DNA of 64,000 nt from Bryobacterales bacterium (GTDB lineage Bacteria; Acidobacteriota; Terriglobia; Bryobacterales; Bryobacteraceae). The notes under the pieces were generated by a model that did not search any database, was not told where the DNA came from, and saw nothing but the letters and a program-made list of their open reading frames with translations. Made by a program: the position numbers and the translations under genes. Shown one piece after another: positions 36,146 through 46,305 of the stretch (its first letter is position 1; the number at the start of each line of letters is the position of its first letter). Where the stretch lies: positions 1 to 64,000 of the forward strand of contig PLRS01000019.1 of assembly GCA_003164035.1 (NCBI GenBank). Direction: 5' to 3'.

Positions 36146-38345
36146 CTGGAAATCCTTGGACTTGAACAGCGAAACCGAGACCGACTGGGTTCCCGGACCG
36201 ACCACCGCGCCCACCGGCGAATCAGGATCGCGGCCAATGTTGTTGGGAGGCACGGCAAAGGCCGCCTTGTTGATCCACAGGCTGGCGCTTTGAACCGATG
36301 GATAGAGCGGGACGCCCGAGACGATATCGGCCCGCCCGCTGCCCACGCCGCCTCCTCCGCTGCCGATGCTGTTATCGAAGTTGTTCCCCGCAGGATCGGC
36401 TCCCGGCACGGTCACGGTGAGGAACGGCCCGGTCTGGAAGAGCAGAACTCCGGCCAGTTCCCAACCGCCCACGATGCCGTCGAGCGCCCGGTTGGCGCGG
36501 TTCAGCACGCCGCGGCCTTTCCCGAACGGCAGGTCATACAAGAAGTTCGCCTGGAACCGGTCGCGGCGCGTGAACGCCACGTTGCCGTAATCGAGATTGA
36601 TGTTGTACCGGTCCGAGACGCTGCCGCCGTTTTCACCCGTGAACGCGGTGGGGTTGTAACCCGCCTCGTTCGAAAGGTTCTTGGTGTAGATATAGCCCGC
36701 ATAGACTTGCAGCCCGCGCGAGAAGCGCCGGTTGGCCACCACCGTGAACGCGTCGTAATTGCTGCGCGCTCCGTTGATATTGAGCTTCACGTAGGGCCAC
36801 GAAGGATACAGCCCGGAAGCGGCCAGTGCCGAGTATCCAACCGTATTGGCGGGGATCTGGTTGCCGTCGATGTAGTAGCCCAGCTCCGAGCCGTGGCTGC
36901 CGCCGTAGGACAAGCGCACGGCGGTGCTGAATCCGAGGTCGCGTTCCACGGTGAAGTTCCACTGCTGGACGTAAGGGTCTTTGTAATTCGAATCGATGCC
37001 CGCCAGGAACTGCGCCGTGCCGGGCGCCGCCGCAAGACTGGAGGGGAACGGATAGGGGAAGGTCAAAGTCGGTTTGCCGTTGACGAAGCTGTTGGTGAAC
37101 TGGCCGTTGTAACTGGTCGGAACGCCCCATTGCGAGAACATTGCGGCGCCCAACAGCGTCTCGATGTACTTGCGGTAGCCGCCGCGGATCACCGTACGGT
37201 CGTTGCCCAACGGGCGCCAGGCAAATCCGAAGCGCGGGGCGAAATCGGCCTTCTGGGAGTTGCGCAGGGTTTGCGGCAGCCCCACCTGGCTGGGTCACGA
37301 ACGGTGTGGGCGTGACGGAGTTCACCAGGTCCTCATCCAGCCCGTTGATCCGCGCGTCCGGAACTACCACCGCACCGCGCACCAGGGATCCGTTGACGAC
37401 TGACTCGTAGTCGGGTAGAAGAGTGGCGGTGTTGTGCAGGGAGTCGCTGAACATGGGATGGTATTCGTAGCGGAGGCCGAAATTCAGAGTCAGCCGCGGG
37501 CTGACCTTCCAATCGTCCTGCACGAATGCAGCGTAATGTTGCGCGTGGGCATCGGCATCGGTGGCGGTGACGGTGGCCACGCTGTCCGAGTCCGGAATCC
37601 CGAGCAGGAAAGCCGCAAAGGGATTTCCAATGGTCGAAGCGGTAACCGAGTTGTTGAAGTTAAACTGTCCCATGCGCGTGGAGGCGAAGTTGCCGTTGTA
37701 GTAACCGGTCAGGTAACGGTAGTCTCCGCCTATCTTGAGCGTGTGGCCACCGCGGGTCCAGGTGACGTTATCGATCAACTGCCGCGTGGCCGTGCGCGAG
37801 AATTGGGTGTAGGTCGCGCTGGTGGCGGTGAAGCCGGAGATATTGAAGTTCGGCACGGCCGCTCCCGGAGGCGGCGGACCCGGAAGCGGCAACCCGAGCT
37901 CGCTCTGGATCGTGGCTGCGCTCAGGCCGAAATCCGTGGAAGAGTTCGAGCCGGTATACCCGGCGCGCAGTTCGTTCACCAGGTGCGGCGTAACGACGTA
38001 GTTATAAGCGCCCGATACCGAGAAGTCGTTCTCCGGTTGGGAAATCGGGCCCGTCATCACTGTCCCGGTCGGGGCGATCTCGACGGCCCGCCGTTTGTAA
38101 GTCACGCGGGCGAAGGCCGTCTGCTTGGAATTGATGTTCTGGTCCAGGCGCAAATCCCCCTGGTTGCTCGAGATCGGCGTCGCAATGTTGGACTCATGCT
38201 GCTGATTCCATCGATGCTCACCGATAGCATGGCGGGCTTGCTGCCGGCCACCGAAAGGTTGCCGCTGTTATCGATTAATACTCCCGGCTGCGTGGTCAGC
38301 GTAGCGATGGCGCTGGTCGATCCGCTGGCCCGCGAGGCGATCGCC
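36146..38345 (-). pseudogene. TonB-dependent receptor-like remnant, frameshifted and truncated at both ends
   Basis: Barrel sequence of the same family as the intact receptors at 13-16.6 and 47.8-51.2 kb. Three damages are visible. Near 37285-37300 the frame shifts (TPFVT in one frame, VGLPQTLRNSQKADFAPRFG in the next). Near 38150-38220 a plug segment (VLIDNSGNLSVAGSKPAMLS) joins the barrel out of frame after a deletion. The last barrel strands are replaced by the formamidase fragment. The signal peptide and carboxypeptidase-regulatory domain are absent. Confidence 0.85.
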
Positions 38346-38349
38346 GGGG

Positions 38350-39360
38350 CAAATCCACCAGTTCTCTGCCGGTTGCAACAGCGCAATTCGTGCGGTGGCG
38401 ATCCTGATGGCCATCACCGGCAACCTCGACAGACCCGGCGGCGATGTCTTCAGCGAAGGAGGACGGGGCGGCGGCGGACGCGGCGCTGGAGGGCGCGGCG
38501 GTGGCGGAGCGGAGCCGCTGGGGCTGCAGGATCGCTACACCAAGGAGTGGGTGGATAAGTTGGTCGGACCGGAGTTTCCGAGGGCGCTACAGCCGGGCGG
38601 CGACTACAAGTCCGACTACGAGTTCTGGATCGATCTCGGCGTGCGCATGGGCTACGGCAGGGACTTTTGGAACGGAAGCATCGCCGAATGCATGGATGAG
38701 CAACTTAAGCCGTACGGCGTCACTCTAGCGGACCTGCGCTCCAAGCCGACCGGCATCGCGTTGCCCAAGCGCGAGCCCGTGTATGAGAAACACGAGCAGG
38801 TATTCAAATCGCCCAGTACACGGCTCTCCAAGGCGCCCTACCTGCCTCAAGGCGAAGTGGCGATCTACAACACCACTTTCGAGGAGAATGGATTCAGTCC
38901 GCTACCCGTGTGGGTCGAGCCGCCCGAAAGTCCGACTGCGACTCCGGAGTTGCTTGCCAAGTATCCACTGACGTTTTCCGACTTCCACACATCCAAAGTT
39001 TACAACGCCGGGTGGTTGCGCAACGTGCCGTATCTGCGCGAAGTCATGCCGGATCCGACGCTGCAAATCCATCCCGATGCCGCGGGATCGCGCGGGATCG
39101 CGAACGGCGACTGGGTGATCGTCGAATCGCCGCACGGCCAACTCAAGGTGAAGGCCGAGGTGAGCCCGGGCATCCGGCCGGATACGGTGATGATGCTGCA
39201 CGGGTGGCAGGGTTGCAGCGAATTGGGCAAACTGTATTATCCGCTGCTCCGCGGAGGCGCAAACGCCAACACCATGTACAGCACGGATCCCAAGAAAGCC
39301 TACGACCCGGTGGTCACGGCAATGACGAGCCGGACTCTGGTCCAGGTGAGGAAGGCATAG
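38350..39360 (+). pseudogene. Molybdopterin oxidoreductase catalytic subunit, C-terminal part
   Basis: Recognisable from NSAIRAVAILMAITGNLDRP through a Gly-rich insertion to the molybdopterin dinucleotide-binding C-terminal domain (NAGWLRNVPYLREVMPDPTL, ANGDWVIVESPHGQLKVKAE, MLHGWQGCSELGKLYYPLLR). The N-terminal half, with Fe-S and first cofactor domains, is missing, and the left edge abuts the inverted TonB remnant. A segment between the Gly-rich insertion and SDYEFWIDLG seems shortened. It is followed after 2 bp by its Fe-S partner. Confidence 0.8.
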
Positions 39361-39362
39361 AC

Positions 39363-39881
39363 ATGGCGAAGCAACTTGGCTTTCTCATCAACGCGGGGCG
39401 ATGCGTGCAGTGCCAGGCCTGCGAAGTCGCCTGTAAGGCGACGAACAGCATCGAACTCGGTCCGAAGTGGCGCCGGGTGGAGACTCACTGGGAGGGCCGG
39501 TTCCCGGACGTGACGAATATCGCGGCGTCGAAGGCGTGCATGCACTGCGCCAAACCATCTTGTATTGATGCGTGCCCGGTGCAGGCGATTTCAAAGCGCG
39601 CCGGGGACGGCATCGTAGTTTTGCGCCGCAACCTCGTGGTGAGCGGAACGGACCTGAACACGCTGATCGGGGTGGAGTTCGAACTACAAACTGTCGTCTT
39701 GCGCGGCGTGGAAGAGTGCCGCCCCTGTTACTGGATGGATCGAGCGCTTGGCCCCGGCGCGGAACGCTGGTTGCGCGGGCGTGGTGGGCTGCGATGCCAG
39801 GTTCTCACGTCGGGATGGCTGCGCGCGGAGCGGCAATTGATCCCGGCGGCCGGCTTCGAAACGGTTCAGGTGGCTGGATGA
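39363..39881 (+). pseudogene. DmsB-like ferredoxin N-terminus fused to a MOSC-domain fragment
   Basis: A 172-residue ORF. Residues 1-85 start like a four-cluster Fe-S electron-transfer subunit (CVQCQACEVACK, CMHCAKPSCIDACPVQAI). The remaining clusters are missing. At about residue 86 the sequence switches to RRNLVVSGTDLNTLIGVEFE, GVEECRPCYWMDRAL and GRGGLRCQVLTSGW, which is the C-terminal part of a MOSC (molybdenum cofactor sulfurase C-terminal) domain. The two are in frame. The stop overlaps the ATG of the MoaA remnant. Confidence 0.75.
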
Positions 39882-40198
39882 AGGCCGGCCCGCTGCGCCT
39901 CTCCGTCACAGACCGGTGCAATTTCCGCTGCCGCTACTGCATTCCGGCGGGTGGGATCCACAATTCCGCTCACTTGCCCATAGACGAACTCGCGGACCTC
40001 GCGGCGTGGCTGGCACAGTGGTTCGGCATCGAACGCGTCAAGCTGACCGGCGGCGAACCGCTGCTTTTCGATCTCGCCGACGCACGCCGCGAGCGCGGAG
40101 ACAACTCAGCCGCGGGCGAGTTGCTGGACTACCTGTCCGGCAAGCACATGCCTGGAACCATGGACAGTCCGTTCTCAATGAATGCCATTGGGGGGTAG
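39878..40198 (+). pseudogene. moaA: MoaA (GTP 3',8-cyclase) remnant with large internal deletion
   Basis: A 106-residue ORF against about 330 residues in the family. The N-terminus is normal: LRLSVTDRCNFRCRYCIPAG with the radical-SAM CxxxCxxC, and KLTGGEPLL. It then jumps to a MoaA-like C-terminus (LLDYLSGKHMPGTMDSPFSM then NAIGG), keeping the terminal Gly-Gly. The barrel and second Fe-S cluster are lost. It cannot be a working cyclase. Confidence 0.8.
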
Positions 40199-40259
40199 GG
40201 TTGAAACCAGCGACGACAGTGAGCGAGGCTATAGGGCACGCGCACCAGTCGCGGTTTCA

Positions 40260-41622
40260 TCACAGCGCCGCCGGGCCGGCAGACTCCGCCACGTTCTGGG
40301 CAAGATAACTCACACCGGACAGCAGGCGATCGATCTCCCGTGGTGTGTTGTAGAAATGCGTCGACGCACGGATCGCGTCCACGTCGCCGACTTTAACAGC
40401 CCGGACCTGTAGGTGTTCTTGTTCACGAAGGTACTTCAGCGCCTGCGCCGTTGCTGCGTTCCTGACTGTGAATACCGTAATCGCCGCCGATAACCGCGAA
40501 TCGGACGAGGTCAATTGATTTACGCCCGCGATCTGTTTTAGACCGCTGCGCAGTTGATTCGTCAATTGCCCTGCACGCGCCTGTATGTTGTCCTTGCCGA
40601 TGGCGTTCTGAAAATCCACCGCGGCCGCGACACCGAGCGATGCCGGAATGTTCACCTGCCCACCGCGTTCGTAACGATTACCGGGAGGGGAACCATGACC
40701 GCCCTCACCGTTGTCGTCGACGTAGCCGCAAAGAGGCCAGACCTTTTCATGTAGATCCTTGCGGAGATAGGAGAATCCAGTACCCGTGCCGGCCAACAGC
40801 CATTTCTGGCCCGGCGCGGCATAGTGGTCCACTCCAATCGCCTTCACGTCGAGTGGAACCACGCCGAAGGATTGCGCGCCGTCCACCGAAATCAGCACGT
40901 TGCGGTTGTGCGCCAGATCGGTCAGATCATTGGGCGGCGCCCGCAGACCGGAGGTGTACGTAACCTCGCTGACCACCAGCACCTTAGTCCGCGGGGTGAT
41001 CGCCCGGGCGTATAGCGACACGAGTTGCGCCACGCTGTCGGGTGGGGCAGGAATGTCTACCCAGACGATCCGGATGCCGTATCGCCTCTCGAGAGCCTGA
41101 TAGGCTTCATGCTCGCTGAAGCGTTCCTGGGTGCCGAGGATCACCTCTTCGCCAGCCTTCCAGTCCAGGCCGTAGGCGAACAAATTCATACCCTCGGTAG
41201 TGCTGTGTGTCAGGGCTATCTCATCCGGCGAAGCGTTCACAAATTCAGCGAGGCGTCTGCGGACGGAGGCTAGTTCGGACCTGCGGAAATTGTCACTCGG
41301 ATCGCTCGCCAACTCGCGACTGTAGCGCTCGTGTACCTCCTGAACACACTCGGCACCGGACCGCAGGTCCCGGTGTTGAGAAACGCCAGGTCGTCCCGCA
41401 AGGTGAACTGTGATCGAACCTTGCGCCAGTACGCTTCGTCGGGAGCACCGGCGGGCTTGAACCGATCAAGATCCGGCGACCGCTCCAAGCCGGCACCCGA
41501 ACCGTGCGGGCCCTGGGCGAACGCCAAAATCCCAGTTGAAACGACCCCCAGCGTTGCCGCCGAGCGAGCGAATAGTTCTCTGCGCGAACATTTCGAGCTA
41601 GCGATCGTCGAAGACTTCCTTT
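40260..41622 (-). pseudogene. Class V aminotransferase-fold protein, frameshifted and without start codon
   Basis: From the right, SRRELFARSAATLGVVSTG is a Tat signal whose start codon has been lost at the junction with the ABC gene. The frame continues to LNTGTCGPVPS, then shifts near 41355; the homologous continuation (CVQEVHERYSRELASDPSDN) is in the next frame and runs to 40260. The PLP lysine (APGQKWLLAGTGTGF), the cofactor Asp (SVDGAQSFG) and the C-terminus are intact. It resembles isopenicillin-N-epimerase-like enzymes. A single-base error could explain the shift but not the missing start. Confidence 0.8.
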
Positions 41623-42270
41623 CTCCGCCTTGATGCTCGCCGGGCGTCCACTCAGCACGATCACTCTGGAGGCCAATAGCACTGCCTCCTCGACGTCATG
41701 CGTAACCAGTAGAGCGGTAAATCCGCTGCGCCGCCATAGGCCGGCCAATTCGCCCTGCATCGTCATCCGGGTCAAGGAGTCGAGCTTTCCCAGTGGCTCG
41801 TCAAGAAGTAATAGCTTCGGTCGATTCACCAAGGCACGGGCCAACGCCACACGTTGCGCCATGCCGCCGGAAAGCTGATGAGGATAAGCACTCTCAAAAC
41901 CGTCAAGCCCCACCAACTTTAGCGCGTCGTCAACGCGATCGGAGTGGCCGCGAAGCAGGCCTCGTGCTTCAAGCCCCAACGCAATGTTATTCCATACCGT
42001 CCGCCACGGGAACAGCGTCGGATCCTGGAAAACCAAACCCCGCTCCGGATCGGGGCCTTGGATTTGCGTGCCTTCGGCCCTTAATTGGCCTGCACTTGCC
42101 GGTTCCAGACCGGCAATCAACCGCAGAAGTGTCGACTTTCCACAGCCGCTCGGTCCGAGAAGAGCGACAAATTCGCCCCGATCGACAGTTAAGCTAATGC
42201 GGTCGAGGACCGGCAACGGCGTGCCGCGAAGGTCGAACTCGTGACTAACGCCACGCAGTTCGATACGCAT
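41623..42270 (-). pseudogene. ABC transporter ATP-binding subunit (SsuB/TauB-like), 3' end lost
   Basis: About 216 residues with Walker A GPSGCGKST, Q-loop VFQDPTLFPWRTV, signature LSGGMAQRVALARAL, Walker B LLLLDEP and switch VTHD. The sequence is normal to GRPASIKAEKG, then the frame reads the following aminotransferase gene in a wrong frame, so the last 30-40 residues are replaced. ATG at 42270 is chosen; a TTG at 42318 is in frame and would overlap the permease stop. Confidence 0.8.
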
Positions 42271-42311
42271 GCCCAGCGTATGCTGGAATTGTCCCGACTC
42301 CGGTGCCGCGG

Positions 42312-42555
42312 TTACCAACGCATCAACCCCCGTTGCCAGGAAAGCAGCCGATTGCGCACCTTGAACTGGAGCGTGATCAGTCCCGAAAACAAGAGAGACA
42401 TCAGCAACAGTGCGGCGTACATGTTAGCGTAGGCAGCCCAACCTTGTGCCCACTGCAGGTAGTAGCCGAATCCGGCCTTCACGCCCAACATTTCGGCGAC
42501 CACCAACACCGCGAACGAACTGCCGAGCCCCATAAACAATCCGACGAATAACTCG
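42312..42555 (-). pseudogene. ABC permease C-terminal remnant (SsuC/TauC-like)
   Basis: About 80 residues, ELFVGLFMGLGSSFAVLVVA through GYYLQWAQGWAAYANMYAAL to SWQRGLMRW, are the last part of a nitrate/sulfonate-type permease. The upstream two thirds are replaced at once by the tandem repeat at 42559. Its stop lies beside the ATPase start, as in an intact operon. Confidence 0.8.
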
Positions 42556-42558
42556 GGT

Positions 42559-42710
42559 GGAAACACGTAGCCTGTCACCGATTTTGTCGGAAACACGTAG
42601 CCTGTCACCGATCTTGTTTGGGAAACACGTAGCCTGTCACCGATTTTGTCCTTGTCGGAAACACGTAGCCTGTCACCGATTTTGTCCTGTCACCTGTCAC
42701 CGATTTTGTT
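42559..42710. repeat. Tandem 30-bp repeat, four copies plus a partial fifth
   Basis: The unit ggaaacacgtagcctgtcac followed by cgattttgtc occurs at 42559-42588, 42589-42617, 42621-42650 and 42657-42686, with 0-6 bases between units. A partial copy (ctgtcaccgattttgt) is at 42694-42709. Copies differ at one or two positions. It truncates the ABC permease on one side and abuts the RAYT remnant on the other. Confidence 0.9.
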
Positions 42711-42712
42711 TC

Positions 42713-43042
42713 AGCAGCGCGGAAGCGTGGTCGTGGTCGAGTGCGAGGGCGCACCTGAGCGGGCCCGAGGCCGAGGAAATCGCGCTATTAGACTGGCAAG
42801 ATTGGGGTAAGCGGGGCGGAGCAGGGAGCTGGGAAGAACTACAGCGCCAGCCGGACGATCTTCGACAATGGCAGCGACTCCAACGGGCGACCTACGCGTC
42901 GGCCCCGTCAGGAGGGATGGAGTTTGTAAAGGAAATGGAACAACGATTCGGCCGGCAGTGGCGGCGGCGAGGGCGGCCGAGCCGGGAGATGAGCAAAGCG
43001 GAAAAGGGGACGGAGCCGATTGCGCCTTTTTCGGCAGCATGA
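42713..43042 (+). pseudogene. REP-associated tyrosine transposase (RAYT) C-terminal remnant
   Basis: About 109 residues: EAWSWSSARAHLSG, ALLDWQDWGKRGGAGSWEEL, LQRATYASAPSGGMEFVKEM and EQRFGRQWRRRGRPSR. This is the characteristic C-terminal part of Y1-family RAYT proteins, where the region after the HUH/Tyr nuclease ends in a (G)GxxFVxxME-RxxGR(x)RRRGRP motif. The nuclease domain with HUH and catalytic Tyr is missing, replaced by the tandem repeat. RAYTs mobilise palindromic REP repeats, and such repeats occur in this window. Confidence 0.7.
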
Positions 43043-43126
43043 GAAAGTGCAAGTTCAGGCTGACCCGTTTTCCGCGTTTTCCGGACCCGTTTTCCCATTT
43101 TGCGTTTGACATCGCCTGTGCCCGGT

Positions 43127-43153
43127 TTGACACTCGATGCTGAAATGTATACA
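43127..43153 (+). promoter_or_regulatory. Candidate promoter for the amidohydrolase gene
   Basis: TTGACA (43127-43132) and TATACA (43148-43153) separated by 15 bases, about 14 bases before the ATG of the amidohydrolase. The hexamers are good, the spacing is short, and the implied leader would be very short. A second TTGACA-like element lies 20 bases upstream. Confidence 0.4.
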
Positions 43154-43166
43154 CTCACTCTGACCG

Positions 43167-44354
<1,188 letters not shown>

Positions 44355-44387
44355 AACTGGCATTGCGCGGCCACAAGATGCGTGCCT

Positions 44388-46196
44388 TTACCAGTTGGTA
44401 AAAAGGAATTTGCCGCCGCTTGCGGCCACCGTGTGCAGTGCCTGTTCGCCTACCAGCCTTGCCAGCCGCTGCACTTGCGGGCCCTCCACTACGATGTAGT
44501 AACGCGCGCGCCCGGTCCACAGTGTTTGAAAACCGCGGTCGTCGATAAACACGTCCCTCGGCGCGTCCGGCGCATAGGATCCGTAGACCAGGTTGTTCAC
44601 CCGGCCGTTGAGCAGCAGCGCCCTCCGATCGGTATAGAAAAACACCGACGAAAACGTGTAATACTGATCGTCCACAATCAGCGTTCCAGGCGGAGCCGCC
44701 ACCAGCGCTTCCGCCAGCGGCCGCGACGACATGTACGGATCGAACACCACCAGCGCCAGCCGTGCCGCATGGAAGAACAGGATCATCATCGCCGTCAGCG
44801 CAGCTGCCGGAATGGTCCCGCGCCGCGCCGCCAGCCACGCTCCCGCGGCTCCGATCGCGAACGCGATGCCCGCCACCGCCAGCGGCAGCCGCAAATAGGC
44901 AAATGCCCGCAACGTCAAATCGGACATGTGCCCCAGCGAAAGCGTGTACACGGAAACGTCGGCGCGCTGGTTCAGGGCCGCGGCAATATCGCCGGGCGTG
45001 GGCACCCCCCGCACCATCCACAGAATCGCCGCTACCGCGACTGCCGCCAGAGTCGCCAGCGCCGCTACCGCGTGGGTACCGTAAGCGGCCATTCGCGGGG
45101 ACCTCCCGGTAGCGCTCGCGAGACCCGATCCCAGCAGCAGCGCCAGCGCGGGATAGCAGGGCATCGAATAATACTCCTGGGTCGTCGAAAAAGTGAAAAA
45201 CACCAGAATGAAGCCCGTCCAACAGAGCGCCAGGAGCCGCACCCGCGCCGCGCGGTCCCGGCCGCGATATTTCAGCTTCGCCAGCGTGAGAAGATACACG
45301 CTCCACGGAAAAAGCCATAACAGATGAAAAATCCAGAAATAGAGCCGCGGCATGGTGTTGTAATCGCGCGGATAGCGCCGGTTCAAGAAGCGCAGTAAGT
45401 GCTCGTTGATAAAGTAAAACCAGAAAAATCCATGATAGGACCCCCGTTCGCTGTGCATGGTGAAATCGAAGTACGGAGGATTCGATAAAGTTGCCAGCAC
45501 GTGCCACGGCGCCGCGATGGCCAGCAAAAGTACCATCCCCGGGAGGGGCCGCAAGCGCCGCCATGTCTCCCGAGTCCATAACTGCCCGGTAATCGCAAGA
45601 TAGAGCAGTCCCGCCGCCACGGGAAACACTCCGGCGATCAGACCTTTCAAAAGCAGTCCGGCGCCCAACGACGCCCACATGCAAAGCGCCCATCGCGCCG
45701 GGTGCGTTTCCCCCTCTTCGAGCGCCCGCAGCAGGCTGAATAGAGCCACCGCGATCGCCAGCGTCAGCATGACGTCCGGGATCAGAACGCGGGTAAACAG
45801 GAACATTCCGACGCACGTCCCCAACGCCAGGCCCGCATACAGGCCGGCGCGGCGTCCGAACGCCCACGCCCCGAACCGCGCCGTCACCAGGCACAGCAGC
45901 ACCGCCGACAGAGCGATGGGTATCCGCGCGGCCCAATCGTGGACACCGAACAACCGGAACGACACCGCGATCGTCCAGTACTTCAGGGGCGCCTTTTCGA
46001 GATAGGCGACGCCGTCGAGGCGCGCCGTCACCCAATCGCCCGATTGCAGCATGGTGCGGGCAATCTGCGCCTGTACCGCGTCCACGTCGTCCATCAAAGA
46101 GGGTGGGCTGACGATACAGGCGAGAAAGACAAACATCGCTACCAGGGCGACAGGTATAGCATAGCCACGGCCGCCGCCCTCGATTTGTTCATCCAT
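44388..46196 (-). CDS. GT39/ArnT-like membrane glycosyltransferase
   Basis: A 602-residue GT-C fold membrane protein with about twelve hydrophobic segments. The first external loop has the acidic catalytic motif MDDVDAVQAQIARTML, followed by YLEKAPLKYW, both typical of ArnT/PMT family enzymes that use polyprenyl-phosphate sugars. The C-terminal about 110 residues are a soluble domain (GTLIVDDQYYTFSSVFFYTD). It may glycosylate lipid A, a polysaccharide or a protein; the acceptor is unknown. Confidence 0.88.
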   Translation of the reverse strand: MDEQIEGGGRGYAIPVALVAMFVFLACIVSPPSLMDDVDAVQAQIARTMLQSGDWVTARLDGVAYLEKAPLKYWTIAVSFRLFGVHDWAARIPIALSAVLLCLVTARFGAWAFGRRAGLYAGLALGTCVGMFLFTRVLIPDVMLTLAIAVALFSLLRALEEGETHPARWALCMWASLGAGLLLKGLIAGVFPVAAGLLYLAITGQLWTRETWRRLRPLPGMVLLLAIAAPWHVLATLSNPPYFDFTMHSERGSYHGFFWFYFINEHLLRFLNRRYPRDYNTMPRLYFWIFHLLWLFPWSVYLLTLAKLKYRGRDRAARVRLLALCWTGFILVFFTFSTTQEYYSMPCYPALALLLGSGLASATGRSPRMAAYGTHAVAALATLAAVAVAAILWMVRGVPTPGDIAAALNQRADVSVYTLSLGHMSDLTLRAFAYLRLPLAVAGIAFAIGAAGAWLAARRGTIPAAALTAMMILFFHAARLALVVFDPYMSSRPLAEALVAAPPGTLIVDDQYYTFSSVFFYTDRRALLLNGRVNNLVYGSYAPDAPRDVFIDDRGFQTLWTGRARYYIVVEGPQVQRLARLVGEQALHTVAASGGKFLFTNW

Positions 46197-46305
46197 GACC
46201 TATGGAATCCGGGTCGGGGCGTGGTTTGGCCCCAGTGAGGAACAGCGGGGCGGTGCCCGGCCGGACCGGTCCTCAGGTCGCCAACCCGCCCCACTAAGCA
46301 GCGCC

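Noticed and set aside
33965-39360. One molybdopterin oxidoreductase gene split by an inversion
   Set aside because: Both pieces contain an equivalent stretch, so they overlap in homology and must come from two genes.
42559-42710. CRISPR array
   Set aside because: Units are joined with 0-6 bases between them, so there are no spacers, and no cas genes are in view.
42559-42710. Multiple terminal repeats of an IS21-family element
   Set aside because: The TGTCAC-containing repeats recall IS21-type ends, but no istA/istB remnant is next to them, while a RAYT fragment is. I could not support the IS21 idea.
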